A stretch of DNA of 9,360 nucleotides from an uncultured Phycisphaerae bacterium (GTDB taxonomy: Bacteria; Planctomycetota; Phycisphaerae; Sedimentisphaerales; Anaerohalosphaeraceae). Under the pieces are notes generated by a model. That model saw only the letters and a program-made list of their open reading frames with translations, was not told the origin of the DNA and did not search any database. Below, one piece after another: positions 1-6,353 of this stretch; positions within the stretch are counted from its first letter, which is position 1, and the number at the start of each line of letters is the position of its first letter. Location: contig CALETL010000160.1 in assembly GCA_937920485.1 (NCBI GenBank), positions 1 through 9,360 of the forward strand, in the 5' to 3' direction. A program made the translations under genes and the position numbers.

Positions 1-1
1 G

Positions 2-187
2 GAACTCGGCTTCGTGGGCGCGGTAACGGTGTTGGTGTTGATTGCCATCGTCGTGTTGCGCATTCTGCGCGCCGCCAAACTCGCCAGCGACCCTTTGGGC
101 AGCCTGATTTGCTACGGGATGGCAACGGTCATCTTTGTACAGACATTCGGGGTTTTTTCTTTGACAACAAGGTTTATTCAACGATAA
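2..187 (+). CDS. RodA/FtsW-type SEDS protein, 3' end only, C-terminus apparently truncated
   Basis: The reading frame is open from the left edge and stops at TAA 185-187, giving 61 visible residues. It starts ELGFVGAVTVL, continues through a hydrophobic helix, then a short loop with DPLGSL, then a second helix ending VIFVQTF. This is the pattern of the late transmembrane part of RodA/FtsW, the peptidoglycan glycosyltransferases that partner class B penicillin-binding proteins in elongation or division. In the family this helix leads into a conserved N-[IV]-G-M segment, a PxTGxPLPxxSYGG loop and a last helix, about 70 more residues. None of these follows here: after base 150 the frame reads only GVFSLTTRFIQR and stops. 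Those last codons lie over the promoter of the next gene. I infer a gene cut off by a rearrangement or deletion, or an assembly join, and therefore probably non-functional. RodA and FtsW cannot be told apart from this fragment. Family assignment is fairly sure; the cause of the truncation is not. Confidence 0.72.
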   Translation, partial: ELGFVGAVTVLVLIAIVVLRILRAAKLASDPLGSLICYGMATVIFVQTFGVFSLTTRFIQR

Positions 188-188
188 T
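161..188 (+). promoter_or_regulatory. sigma70-like promoter for the kinase gene
   Basis: A perfect -35 box TTGACA (161-166) is followed after 16 bases by GATAAT (183-188), five of six matches to the -10 consensus. Transcription would start near base 195, leaving a leader of about 45 bases before the chosen kinase start. The -10 box overlaps the stop codon of the truncated RodA/FtsW frame, so the kinase looks independently transcribed. The box match is seen in the sequence; activity is inferred. Confidence 0.65.
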
Positions 189-228
189 TGCCCCCAGTGA
201 TTGTTATGGACGTTAACTTCTGGATATT

Positions 229-233
229 GGAGG
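229..233 (+). promoter_or_regulatory. Ribosome binding site that decides a TTG start for the kinase
   Basis: GGAGG at 229-233 lies 6 bases before TTG 240-242, an ideal spacing. An in-frame ATG at 234 directly abuts the Shine-Dalgarno sequence and is too close. The next ATG, at 255, is 21 bases away and too far. TTG 240 is therefore preferred. Confidence 0.65.
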
Positions 234-239
234 ATGTTT

Positions 240-1487
240 TTGGCCGACAATGAAATGACCAACTACGATACGATCTTAGGGCGAATGGTCGTTGACCAGC
301 GCTTCTGCACAGAAGATGAGGTGCGTCAGTGTGTCGAAGAAAAGAAAAAACGTGCCCCCGACGATCCTTCCACTCTTGAGCAGATTCTTCTTGATAGGCG
401 TTTTGTAACGAGCACCCAGGTGGGGCGTTTGCGAAATCAGATTCATGAAAGCAAAGATGTTTCAACTCAAATTCCCGGATATAAAATTCTCGGCAAACTT
501 GGATCGGGGGCCATGGCAGTTGTGTATAAGGCCAAACAGGTTTCGCTGGATCGCACCGTTGCGGTGAAAGTGCTGCCTAAAAAATTTGTTCAAAAATCTG
601 ATTATGTTGAACGATTTTACAAAGAGGGCCGTGTCGCCGCCAAAATGAATCACAACAACATTGTTCAGGCGATTGACGTGGGCGAAATCGGCGGTCTTTA
701 TTACTTTGTGATGGAGTATGTCGAGGGAAAGACCCTTTATGATGACCTGTCAAAGGGCAAAATCTTTAATGAAGACGAAGCCATCGATCTCATTCTTCAG
801 TTGGTCAGCGCACTGGCCCACGCCCATTCTCTTGGCCTGATCCACCGTGACGTCAAGCCCAAAAACATTATGATCAACAAGGAGAATGTGGTCAAACTGG
901 CCGACATGGGCCTGGCCCGGGAAACATCGGATATCAAAGCGGCCAAGAACGAGCAGGGCAAAGCGTTTGGCACTCCTTATTATATTGCTCCGGAACAGAT
1001 ACGTGGCTTGGTGGATATTGACGGACGAGCGGATATTTATGCCCTGGGAGCAACTTTGTTCCACATGGTGACCGGTCGTGTGCCGTTTGAGGCAAGTGCC
1101 CCATCGGAAGTGATGAAAAAACATTTGAAAGAGCCCTTAACGCCGCCGGACCACATCAATACAGCGCTGACCGCGGGGATTTCGGAAGTCATTGAGGGAA
1201 TGATGACGAAGGACCGCAACAACCGGTACAGGAATATGGATGAACTGATGACCGATCTGCAAGCGGTACGGGAAGGCCGGCCGCCACTGCTGGCCAGGCA
1301 GAAATTCAATGTTGAAGCCCTTGAATCATTAGAGGAGGGAATGGCACTTGAAACGATGGTTGGCGACGAGAATATGTACTCTGAAGAACTCATCGGCAAG
1401 TATCGTATGTTCGTTATTATCTTAGGGGTCTTGTCGGCCATGCTGGGGCTGGCTGTTTTACTTCTGTTAATATTAATGTTAAAATAA
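240..1487 (+). CDS. Membrane-anchored eukaryotic-type Ser/Thr protein kinase
   Basis: A 415-residue protein from TTG 240, read as MADNEMTNYD. Residues 10-70 resemble the N-terminal helical domain of type II secretion/type IV pilus ATPases (LGRMVVDQRFCTEDEVRQ, then a second similar half), a domain often placed before planctomycete kinases. The kinase domain spans about 81-350. It has a glycine loop LGSGAMAVVY (87-96), VAVK with Lys110, alphaC Glu129, HRDVKPKN (202-209) with catalytic Asp204, DMG (222-224) in place of the usual DFG, and the activation-segment end GTPYYIAPEQ (244-253). All catalytic residues are present, so activity is expected. A linker (351-385) leads to one hydrophobic helix (about 390-414) at the very C-terminus, ending in Lys. 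With only one residue after the helix, the kinase domain should face the cytoplasm, tail-anchored, with no extracytoplasmic sensor. The TetR-type gene follows after 48 bases and may be cotranscribed. Its substrates are unknown. Family assignment is certain. Confidence 0.95.
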   Translation: MADNEMTNYDTILGRMVVDQRFCTEDEVRQCVEEKKKRAPDDPSTLEQILLDRRFVTSTQVGRLRNQIHESKDVSTQIPGYKILGKLGSGAMAVVYKAKQVSLDRTVAVKVLPKKFVQKSDYVERFYKEGRVAAKMNHNNIVQAIDVGEIGGLYYFVMEYVEGKTLYDDLSKGKIFNEDEAIDLILQLVSALAHAHSLGLIHRDVKPKNIMINKENVVKLADMGLARETSDIKAAKNEQGKAFGTPYYIAPEQIRGLVDIDGRADIYALGATLFHMVTGRVPFEASAPSEVMKKHLKEPLTPPDHINTALTAGISEVIEGMMTKDRNNRYRNMDELMTDLQAVREGRPPLLARQKFNVEALESLEEGMALETMVGDENMYSEELIGKYRMFVIILGVLSAMLGLAVLLLLILMLK

Positions 1488-1535
1488 GTAGACATCGAGC
1501 GATCACTGAATTCATCGAATGTAAGGGATTGGGTA

Positions 1536-2135
1536 ATGTCTATGGGAAAGACAGACACAAAGCAGCGCATTCTTGACACAGCAACCAATCTTTTCAGTGG
1601 TCACGGATTCAGTGCGACCTCGATCGACGATATTCTCAAGGGCGTCGGCATCACCAAAGGGGCATTTTATCACTATTTCAAGGGCAAAGATCATCTCTGT
1701 GAGGTCATTCTTGAACGGGCGGTCGCGGAATATCATCAACTGGCCGAAACTCTGCAGGCTACCGATAACGATTCTGATTCGTTGCGACAATGGTATCAGA
1801 TGCTGATTGAAAAACAAACATCTGGTCAATGGCTTTATTATCGACTGGTGATGCGATTATCAATCGAATCAACAGAACTGAATGCGGCGATTCAAAATAA
1901 ACTCAGAACATTCTGGCAGTGGTGTCAGACTTTTTACGAAACGCTCATTCGCAACACTGCCGACCGGAATGAAATCGACTTAAGTGCCGATGCCGCACCT
2001 CTGGCCCGGTTGTTTATAGCCGCGCATCTGGGAGCGGTGTGGCTGGACCGCTGTGCCCCGGCCGCCGAGGACATGACAAGCGTCTGCGAAACCCTACTTA
2101 AAACCCTGTTCCAAACAAGTCCACACGAATCATAG
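1536..2135 (+). CDS. TetR/AcrR family transcriptional regulator
   Basis: A 199-residue predicted dimeric DNA-binding repressor of the TetR type. The N-terminal helix-turn-helix domain covers about residues 7-55: KQRILDTATNLFSGHGF, then ATSIDDILKGVGITKGAFYHYFKGKDHL, which closely follows the family pattern. Residues 60-195 form the helical ligand-binding and dimerisation part, where the family diverges, so the ligand cannot be named. Start ATG 1536 is preceded by AAGGGA (1523-1528) 7 bases upstream; the second ATG at 1542 is only slightly later and less well spaced. The stop is TAG 2133-2135. The gene sits 48 bases after the kinase on the same strand with no obvious promoter of its own, so cotranscription is likely. 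No efflux pump or other typical TetR target adjoins it in the window, so its regulon is unknown. Confidence 0.93.
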   Translation: MSMGKTDTKQRILDTATNLFSGHGFSATSIDDILKGVGITKGAFYHYFKGKDHLCEVILERAVAEYHQLAETLQATDNDSDSLRQWYQMLIEKQTSGQWLYYRLVMRLSIESTELNAAIQNKLRTFWQWCQTFYETLIRNTADRNEIDLSADAAPLARLFIAAHLGAVWLDRCAPAAEDMTSVCETLLKTLFQTSPHES

Positions 2136-2374
2136 CAATCACCGCAGGTGAGCTGTGAAAGCGGAGCCCAGAATAATCATCAGGCATGAGAAGAAGTCAG
2201 ACATTCAGGTAATCTCAGAGATCACCGTCACGGCTTTCAAAATCTACCGGAGTATATTCTTTTTAATAATTCAAAATTATAAATTCTAACCTCTTGTGTG
2301 CCATGATTATTCTTTACAATCCACATTTTTTTTGAAGGTTTAGTCTGTACTCAAGGATCCAACCATTGTCAAGA
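2136..2374. other. Non-coding stretch between convergent genes
   Basis: This 239-base gap separates the ends of the tetR-type gene and rsmB. I see no credible gene and no hairpin directly followed by a T-run in either direction. It contains an AT-rich patch (2255-2290) with a 6-bp palindrome (2266-2271 with 2275-2280), an 8-base T-run near 2326-2333, and a short stem at 2208-2226 (8 pairs including one G-U when read on the - strand, loop of 3). None qualifies as a clear intrinsic terminator, so how the two convergent transcripts end is not visible. Confidence 0.5.
2170..2313. repeat. 11-bp inverted repeat pair flanking the intergenic region
   Basis: AGAATAATCAT at 2170-2180 is matched exactly by its reverse complement at 2303-2313, with 122 bases between. 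Flanking bases do not extend the match. The arms are too far apart for a compact hairpin; they could be two protein-binding sites or chance in AT-rich DNA. Confidence 0.4.
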
Positions 2375-3757
2375 TTAAGATTTCTTTTCGAGAACAGCGA
2401 CATATCCACCGTCATGATCAAAGGCATCCTCTGTTTGCAGAGAAGGAAGAGTTAGTTTTTCGGCAAGCAATGCGAACTGCTTGTGCGAAGCGATAAAATG
2501 TTGGACTTGATTTTGATTTTCATCTGTCTGGACACAGCATGTCGAATACACGATACGGGTTTTGGAACGTGCCATCCCGGCGGCCTTTTCAAGCAGATCA
2601 CGCTGGATACAGATTAGTTTCTTGACTGCTTCGGGCTTCCATCGCCAGCGGGCTTCGACTCGGCGGGCCAGCACCCCGGTATTTGAACACGGCACATCCA
2701 GGACAATGGCGTCCAGCCGTTTTTGCTTTCGGGCAAACTGTTCAATGCGATGATGCGGGACCACTTCAACCGATTGCAGCCGCATTCGTTTAGCGTTTTC
2801 ACGAACCCGCTGAAGCCGCTTTGTGTCGATGTCACTGGCGGCAATGATACCCTCATCCTGCATTAGCATCGCCAGCGAAATGCATTTTCCGCCGGGTGCG
2901 GCACACAGATCCAGAACTGTCCAGCCGGGTTGCGGGTTAAGCATTTTTACCGTTTCTGAGGCTGTAGTATCCTGAATGTAAAAAAGGCCTTCAAGATAAG
3001 CGCGGCTTGTATTGATCTTTCCGGTGCCTCGGATCTGGATAGTTTTGTTGAAATGTTCATTTGAAAGCTGTTCTTCATCGAGCTTTTTTCTCAGGTTTTC
3101 GGATGTGATGCAAAGTGTATTTGACTGAACGATTACGGAGGGATGCCGATTCGAGGCGAAACAGATGTTTCGGGTTTGCTCCGTTCCGAAAGCGTCGAGC
3201 CATTCATTGACAAGAACCTGTGGCATGGAAAAAGCCGTACTGAAATACTGTGTTGTTTCTTTAGACGGATCGGGTAAAAGGTCGATGTTGAACAGACAGC
3301 CGGTTTGGGGCGTATGCGGGATAATTTTTTGGACATTTTCCGAATTACATGGCGTGTTCCTGTTTTGGATGGATCGCTGAACATTTCGCAAAACAGCGTT
3401 AATAAAGCCGCCAACTTTTTTTGAGCTTGTTTTACCGGCCAGTTCGACAGTTTCATTGAGAATTGCGTAGTCAGCGGTTTGGGGCGCATAGACCAGTTCA
3501 TAGGTGCCGATTCGCAACAAGTTCCAGTGTGCCGGTTTGACACGTGCCGGTTCGACAGCGGCGCATTGTGTGAGGACGCGGTCGATTGCGGCCCGGTTTC
3601 GTATGACGCCGAAAACAATATCTGTGGCTTGAGCAGGCCGGTCAGTGCGGCCCAACAGACGGTTCAAGATCGTTGCGGTGTCATGGCGGAAGATATTACA
3701 CTGATTCAGGGTTTTCCATGCAGTGTTTCGTGCTGTCAGGGTTTGTCCGGCTCTCAT
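2375..3757 (-). CDS. rsmB: 16S rRNA (cytosine-967-C5)-methyltransferase RsmB (Sun/Fmu)
   Basis: A 460-residue cytosolic enzyme that methylates C967 (E. coli numbering) of 16S rRNA using S-adenosylmethionine. Residues about 8-130 form the NusB-like RNA-binding domain (DIVFGVIRNRAAID, LLRIGTYELVY, ILNETVELA, GGFINAVLRN). The methyltransferase domain follows: LEGLFYIQDTTAS (255-267), SAM-binding motif VLDLCAAPGGK (281-291), DVPCSNTG (354-361) with Cys357, RWRWKPEAV (370-378), and YSTCC (404-408), in which Cys407 is the expected catalytic nucleophile. The length matches the family. The start is ATG at 3757, one base after the fmt stop, so translation is probably coupled. It is the last gene of the lptB-def-fmt-rsmB operon. 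The second cysteine in TCC replaces the more usual serine, a mild variation. Identification is secure. Confidence 0.95.
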   Translation of the reverse strand: MRAGQTLTARNTAWKTLNQCNIFRHDTATILNRLLGRTDRPAQATDIVFGVIRNRAAIDRVLTQCAAVEPARVKPAHWNLLRIGTYELVYAPQTADYAILNETVELAGKTSSKKVGGFINAVLRNVQRSIQNRNTPCNSENVQKIIPHTPQTGCLFNIDLLPDPSKETTQYFSTAFSMPQVLVNEWLDAFGTEQTRNICFASNRHPSVIVQSNTLCITSENLRKKLDEEQLSNEHFNKTIQIRGTGKINTSRAYLEGLFYIQDTTASETVKMLNPQPGWTVLDLCAAPGGKCISLAMLMQDEGIIAASDIDTKRLQRVRENAKRMRLQSVEVVPHHRIEQFARKQKRLDAIVLDVPCSNTGVLARRVEARWRWKPEAVKKLICIQRDLLEKAAGMARSKTRIVYSTCCVQTDENQNQVQHFIASHKQFALLAEKLTLPSLQTEDAFDHDGGYVAVLEKKS

Positions 3758-3758
3758 A

Positions 3759-4733
3759 TTAGAACAATCCGTTCAAGGCCTTTTCGGCGGAAACAAACAG
3801 ATCGCCGGCTCCGCATTGGTGTCCGTTCACATAGGCCTCGAAATCCATCAGATGTGAACCGGCGGGCTTGAGCTTGAGGATCTGCAATGCATCGTCGCCG
3901 CAAATAACATTGAGATTTTCGTCAAGGGTACCGCAAATATCGCCCTTTTCTGTACTTCGCACGAGAGCAGACGCTTTGGAAATAGCCACGCGCCAACTTT
4001 TGCCGGTTTTGGAATTAACATAAACACTCTGGGCTGCGGGCCAGGGCCACAGACCGCGAATTTGGTCAACGATTTGGCCGGCTGGTCTGTTCCAATCAAT
4101 ATACCCGTGTTTTTTTGTGAGTTTTGGTGCTTTGGTCACCAGTGTTTCGTTTTGCTCAAGATATGTGGCAGAATCGTTGGCAATCTGATCGATGGTTTGC
4201 ATCAGTGCCCCCACAGCAAGACCGGACAGCTTGTCATGGACGCACTTAACCGTTTCATCCGGCAAAATCGGTATTTTATCCTGTGCCAGAATCAACCCTG
4301 CGTCCATGCGGTCGGCTAAAGTGATGATGCTGATACCGGTTTCTGTTTCACCATTCATGATCGCCCAGTGGATCGGAGCGGCCCCGCGATACTTCGGAAG
4401 CAGTGAGGCATGAACATTGACCGCGCCGTGTTTTTGCAGGCCGATAACTTCTTGGCTGACTTTTTGTCCGAAAGCAATAACAACCATCAGATCCGCTTTG
4501 CAGGCGGCGACTTTCTCAAGTGTGTCCGGGGCATTGATGTTTTCGGCCTCTATACAGGTAACATTATTTTGGCTGCACCAGCTATCGACATCGGTATGAT
4601 GCGGTTTGCTGCGATGGCGACCCGCTGGTCGTGCTGGCTGGGTAAATGCACCGACCAGCTCATGGTCACTGTGATAAATGGCCTCCAGACACGGAACACC
4701 AAACTGTGCTGATCCTAAAAATACGATTCTCAT
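3759..4733 (-). CDS. fmt: Methionyl-tRNA formyltransferase
   Basis: A 324-residue enzyme that transfers the formyl group from 10-formyltetrahydrofolate to the amino group of Met on initiator tRNA. The N-terminal Rossmann-like formyltransferase domain begins MRIVFLGSAQFGVPCLEAI and contains VNVHASLLPKYRGAAPIHWA (105-124), with the active-site Asn106 and His108. Asp144 in DRMDAG completes the catalytic set known from E. coli Fmt. The C-terminal tRNA-binding domain begins near residue 203 (KLTKKHGYIDWNRPA, then IRGLWPWPAA). The frame is open a further 30 codons upstream, but ATG 4733 is chosen because it starts exactly at the conserved RIVFLG strand and lies 4 bases after the def stop. The upstream extension would overlap def and has no family resemblance. 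It is followed by rsmB after one base, the common bacterial def-fmt-rsmB order. Confidence 0.96.
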   Translation of the reverse strand: MRIVFLGSAQFGVPCLEAIYHSDHELVGAFTQPARPAGRHRSKPHHTDVDSWCSQNNVTCIEAENINAPDTLEKVAACKADLMVVIAFGQKVSQEVIGLQKHGAVNVHASLLPKYRGAAPIHWAIMNGETETGISIITLADRMDAGLILAQDKIPILPDETVKCVHDKLSGLAVGALMQTIDQIANDSATYLEQNETLVTKAPKLTKKHGYIDWNRPAGQIVDQIRGLWPWPAAQSVYVNSKTGKSWRVAISKASALVRSTEKGDICGTLDENLNVICGDDALQILKLKPAGSHLMDFEAYVNGHQCGAGDLFVSAEKALNGLF

Positions 4734-4737
4734 CGGA

Positions 4738-5271
4738 TTATGTAATCTCTTTGTGTGTTTTCTTGTGCTCTGCCTCGAGTTGTTTGAGCCGTCGTTTGGC
4801 CCGCAGTTTGCCGGCGGCGCCAAGGCGATCCTTGATCATCCGTCCTTCGAGGTGGTCGTATTCATGCTGAAAGGCGCGGGCCAATAATCCCTCGCCAACT
4901 TCAGTGAATTCGTTGCCGTCCAGATCGGTCGCGGTCACGGTGCATATGGCATAACGTTTGATTTTGCCGTATACGCCTGGCAGCGACAGGCACCCCTCTT
5001 CATTGGCAACAAGCGGCCCTTCTACTTTAATCGTGGGATTAATATAGACTTTCGCGCTTTCTCTGGTGCCGTCGATGGAAACGACAAAGATGCGAAGATT
5101 CACACCTGCCTGCGGACCGGCTACTCCCACGCCTTTGGTCTCGATCATAATGTCGATCATCTGCTCGGCCAGTTGGCGTATTTCATCATTGATTTTCTCA
5201 ACCGGCCTGGCGCTTTCCATCAGCACCGGCGTCGGATATTTTGTTAAACAGCATTTTGAATAATCTGACAC
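4738..5271 (-). CDS. def: Peptide deformylase
   Basis: A 177-residue metalloenzyme that removes the formyl group from the N-terminal Met of new proteins. All three family motifs are present: GVGVAGPQAG (47-56), EEGCLSLPG (91-99) with metal ligand Cys94, and QHEYDH (135-140) with ligands His136 and His140 and catalytic Glu137. Motif 1 has Gly52 where Ala is commoner, a tolerated variation. The start is GTG at 5271, supported by AAGGAA on the - strand (5282-5287) 10 bases upstream; the protein then begins MSDYSKCCLTKYPTPVL, at the expected distance from the conserved PTPVL segment. A basic, charged C-terminal helix (about 150-177) is usual for the family. The gene lies 21 bases after lptB and 4 bases before fmt, so it acts with Fmt in the formylation/deformylation cycle and is cotranscribed with it. 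Confidence 0.96.
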   Translation of the reverse strand: MSDYSKCCLTKYPTPVLMESARPVEKINDEIRQLAEQMIDIMIETKGVGVAGPQAGVNLRIFVVSIDGTRESAKVYINPTIKVEGPLVANEEGCLSLPGVYGKIKRYAICTVTATDLDGNEFTEVGEGLLARAFQHEYDHLEGRMIKDRLGAAGKLRAKRRLKQLEAEHKKTHKEIT

Positions 5272-5292
5272 GAAGCTGAAATTCCTTATGGC

Positions 5293-6057
5293 TTAATTTT
5301 TGACCTGAACCGGTTCATCGAATTCGTCACCCTTGAAGGTCGAGCCGAGGTAGCTCTTTTTGACCAGTTCGTTCTGGATGATATCCTTGGGGGTGCCGTC
5401 GGCGATGACTAAGCCATGGTCCATGATATAAGCCTTGTCGGCAACTTCGAGCGTACGTTCAACATTATGGTCGGTGATCAGGATACTGACGCCGGAGGCA
5501 ACGAGTCGGCGGATTTCTGCCTGCAGTTCCTCAACAGCGATCGGATCCACGCCGCTAAACGGCTCATCCAGCAAAATCAGCGATGGATTGGTGACCATGG
5601 CACGGGCAATCTCCAGTTTACGGCGTTCGCCGCCAGACAGAAAGCGGGCCTGACTATTGACGACTTCGGTCAAACTGAAACGCTCGATGAGATCCATGGC
5701 TCTGCGTTTGCGCTCGCGGCGGCCGATGGCCATCGTTTCCAGGATCGCCAACAAATTTTCTTTGACGGTTAGCCGTTGAAAAACACTGGGCTCCTGCGAC
5801 AGATACCCCATACCCAAACGGGCGCGTCGATACATGGGCAGTTTAGTTATATCATGCCCTTCAAAATAAACGGTGCCGTCATCGGGAACGATCATGCCGA
5901 TACACATGCGAAACGAAGTGGTCTTGCCGGCGCCGTTTCGGCCCAAAAGCCCCACAATGGACCGCTGGCCTATTGTGATGTTTGCCTTGTTTACGACAGT
6001 TCGGCCAGAGTATTTTTTTACCAATCCTCGTGTTTCCAGAAGCGTCATATCAGCCAA
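5293..6057 (-). CDS. lptB: LPS export ABC transporter ATP-binding protein LptB
   Basis: A 254-residue ATPase that in the Lpt system powers lipopolysaccharide extraction from the inner membrane with LptF/LptG and LptC. It has Walker A GRNGAGKT (39-46), Q-loop Gln88 in YLSQEPSVF, signature LSGGE (140-144), Walker B LILLDE (160-165) with catalytic Glu165, D-loop SGVDP, and H-loop His197 in ITDHNV. GYLSQEPSVF, the FSGVDPIAVEELQ region and the C-terminal YLGSTF segment favour LptB over branched-chain amino acid transporters. The chosen start is TTG 6057, because AGGAGA on the - strand (6065-6070) lies 7 bases upstream; the in-frame ATG at 6048 would be 16 bases away. It is first in the operon, followed by def after 21 bases, with its own promoter upstream. 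No lptA, lptC, lptF or lptG is visible here. Confidence 0.93.
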   Translation of the reverse strand: MADMTLLETRGLVKKYSGRTVVNKANITIGQRSIVGLLGRNGAGKTTSFRMCIGMIVPDDGTVYFEGHDITKLPMYRRARLGMGYLSQEPSVFQRLTVKENLLAILETMAIGRRERKRRAMDLIERFSLTEVVNSQARFLSGGERRKLEIARAMVTNPSLILLDEPFSGVDPIAVEELQAEIRRLVASGVSILITDHNVERTLEVADKAYIMDHGLVIADGTPKDIIQNELVKKSYLGSTFKGDEFDEPVQVKN

Positions 6058-6064
6058 AGCTCAA

Positions 6065-6070
6065 TCTCCT
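6065..6070 (-). promoter_or_regulatory. Ribosome binding site that decides the TTG start of lptB
   Basis: On the - strand AGGAGA is followed by 7 bases and then TTG 6057. The nearby ATG 6048 would have a spacing of 16 bases. This supports initiation at TTG. Confidence 0.6.
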
Positions 6071-6111
6071 ATGCTATTTAAAATGTTTGTTGAATTTTTG
6101 AAAGCGGCGAT

Positions 6112-6139
6112 ATTATACCACCTTTTTTGATAATACCAA
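6112..6139 (-). promoter_or_regulatory. sigma70-like promoter of the lptB-def-fmt-rsmB operon
   Basis: On the - strand TTGGTA (plus positions 6134-6139) is separated by 16 bases from a perfect TATAAT (6112-6117). Transcription would start around 6105, about 48 bases before the lptB start codon. No other good promoter is evident in the short gaps further along the operon. Confidence 0.65.
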
Positions 6140-6142
6140 GAA

Positions 6143-6182
6143 GGTTTTTCGGCATCTGGCAGGTGACCCAAAGCCAAAAACC
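6143..6182. repeat. Bulged inverted repeat between the divergent promoters
   Basis: GGTTTTT (6143-6149) and GGC (6151-6153) pair with GCC (6173-6175) and AAAAACC (6176-6182). This gives ten base pairs interrupted by one unpaired C (6150). The 19-base loop itself contains GGTGACC. It lies just upstream of the lptB -35 box, outside both predicted transcripts, so a protein-binding site is more plausible than an RNA structure. It could also be chance. Confidence 0.35.
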
Positions 6183-6260
6183 ACCCTTTTTGCCTGTTTC
6201 GCCCAGTTTATCTGAGCAAACGAAGGATTAGATGCTATTTACAGAATCGCCTGCTTTTCA

Positions 6261-6289
6261 TTGAGTTTTAAGGGGTCGTTCGGTACAAT
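6261..6289 (+). promoter_or_regulatory. sigma70-like promoter of the transglutaminase gene
   Basis: TTGAGT (6261-6266) and TACAAT (6284-6289) are separated by exactly 17 bases, with four and five of six consensus matches. The predicted transcript starts near 6296, with a leader of about 58 bases before ATG 6354. Confidence 0.55.
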
Positions 6290-6353
6290 GCTCAGACACA
6301 AGAAAACGCTTTGAGCAGTATTAACCGGAGCATGGCAGAGGAAAGGATATCAA

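Noticed and set aside
750..1124. Open frame of 124 codons on the - strand inside the kinase gene
   Set aside because: It is antisense to a kinase with intact catalytic motifs. Its translation has no recognisable motif and looks like a shadow of the coding strand's codon use.
1493..1518. CATCGA repeated at 1493-1498 and 1513-1518 before the tetR gene, as a possible operator
   Set aside because: A 6-base direct repeat is expected by chance and is not the palindrome typical of TetR operators.
1037..1588. Open frame of 183 codons on the - strand across the kinase end and the tetR start
   Set aside because: It spans two well-supported genes on the other strand, is Ser/Met/Arg rich without domains, and has no ribosome site that stands out. 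Treated as an antisense shadow.
2208..2226. Short stem (8 pairs, loop of 3) as an rsmB terminator
   Set aside because: It forms well only on the - strand and is not followed by a T-run. It also lies about 150 bases past the rsmB stop.
3479..3871. Open frame of 130 codons on the + strand across the fmt-rsmB junction
   Set aside because: It is antisense to two strongly identified genes, with a Cys/Arg-rich translation of no family resemblance.
4734..4823. Longer N-terminus for Fmt (30 extra codons)
   Set aside because: The extension overlaps def, is Asn/Arg-rich with no resemblance to formyltransferases, and the ATG at 4733 begins exactly at the conserved RIVFLG strand.
5116..5131. Unusual deformylase motif 1 (GVGVAGPQ in place of GxGLAAxQ)
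   Set aside because: The Ala-to-Gly change is mild, the glutamine and all metal ligands are intact, and I believe similar variants occur in other bacterial deformylases. Not a sign of loss of function.
6175..6192. CAAAAA-N6-TTTTTG hairpin
   Set aside because: It is a six-pair, mostly A-T stem that arises from homopolymer runs, and it competes with the better bulged palindrome at 6143-6182.
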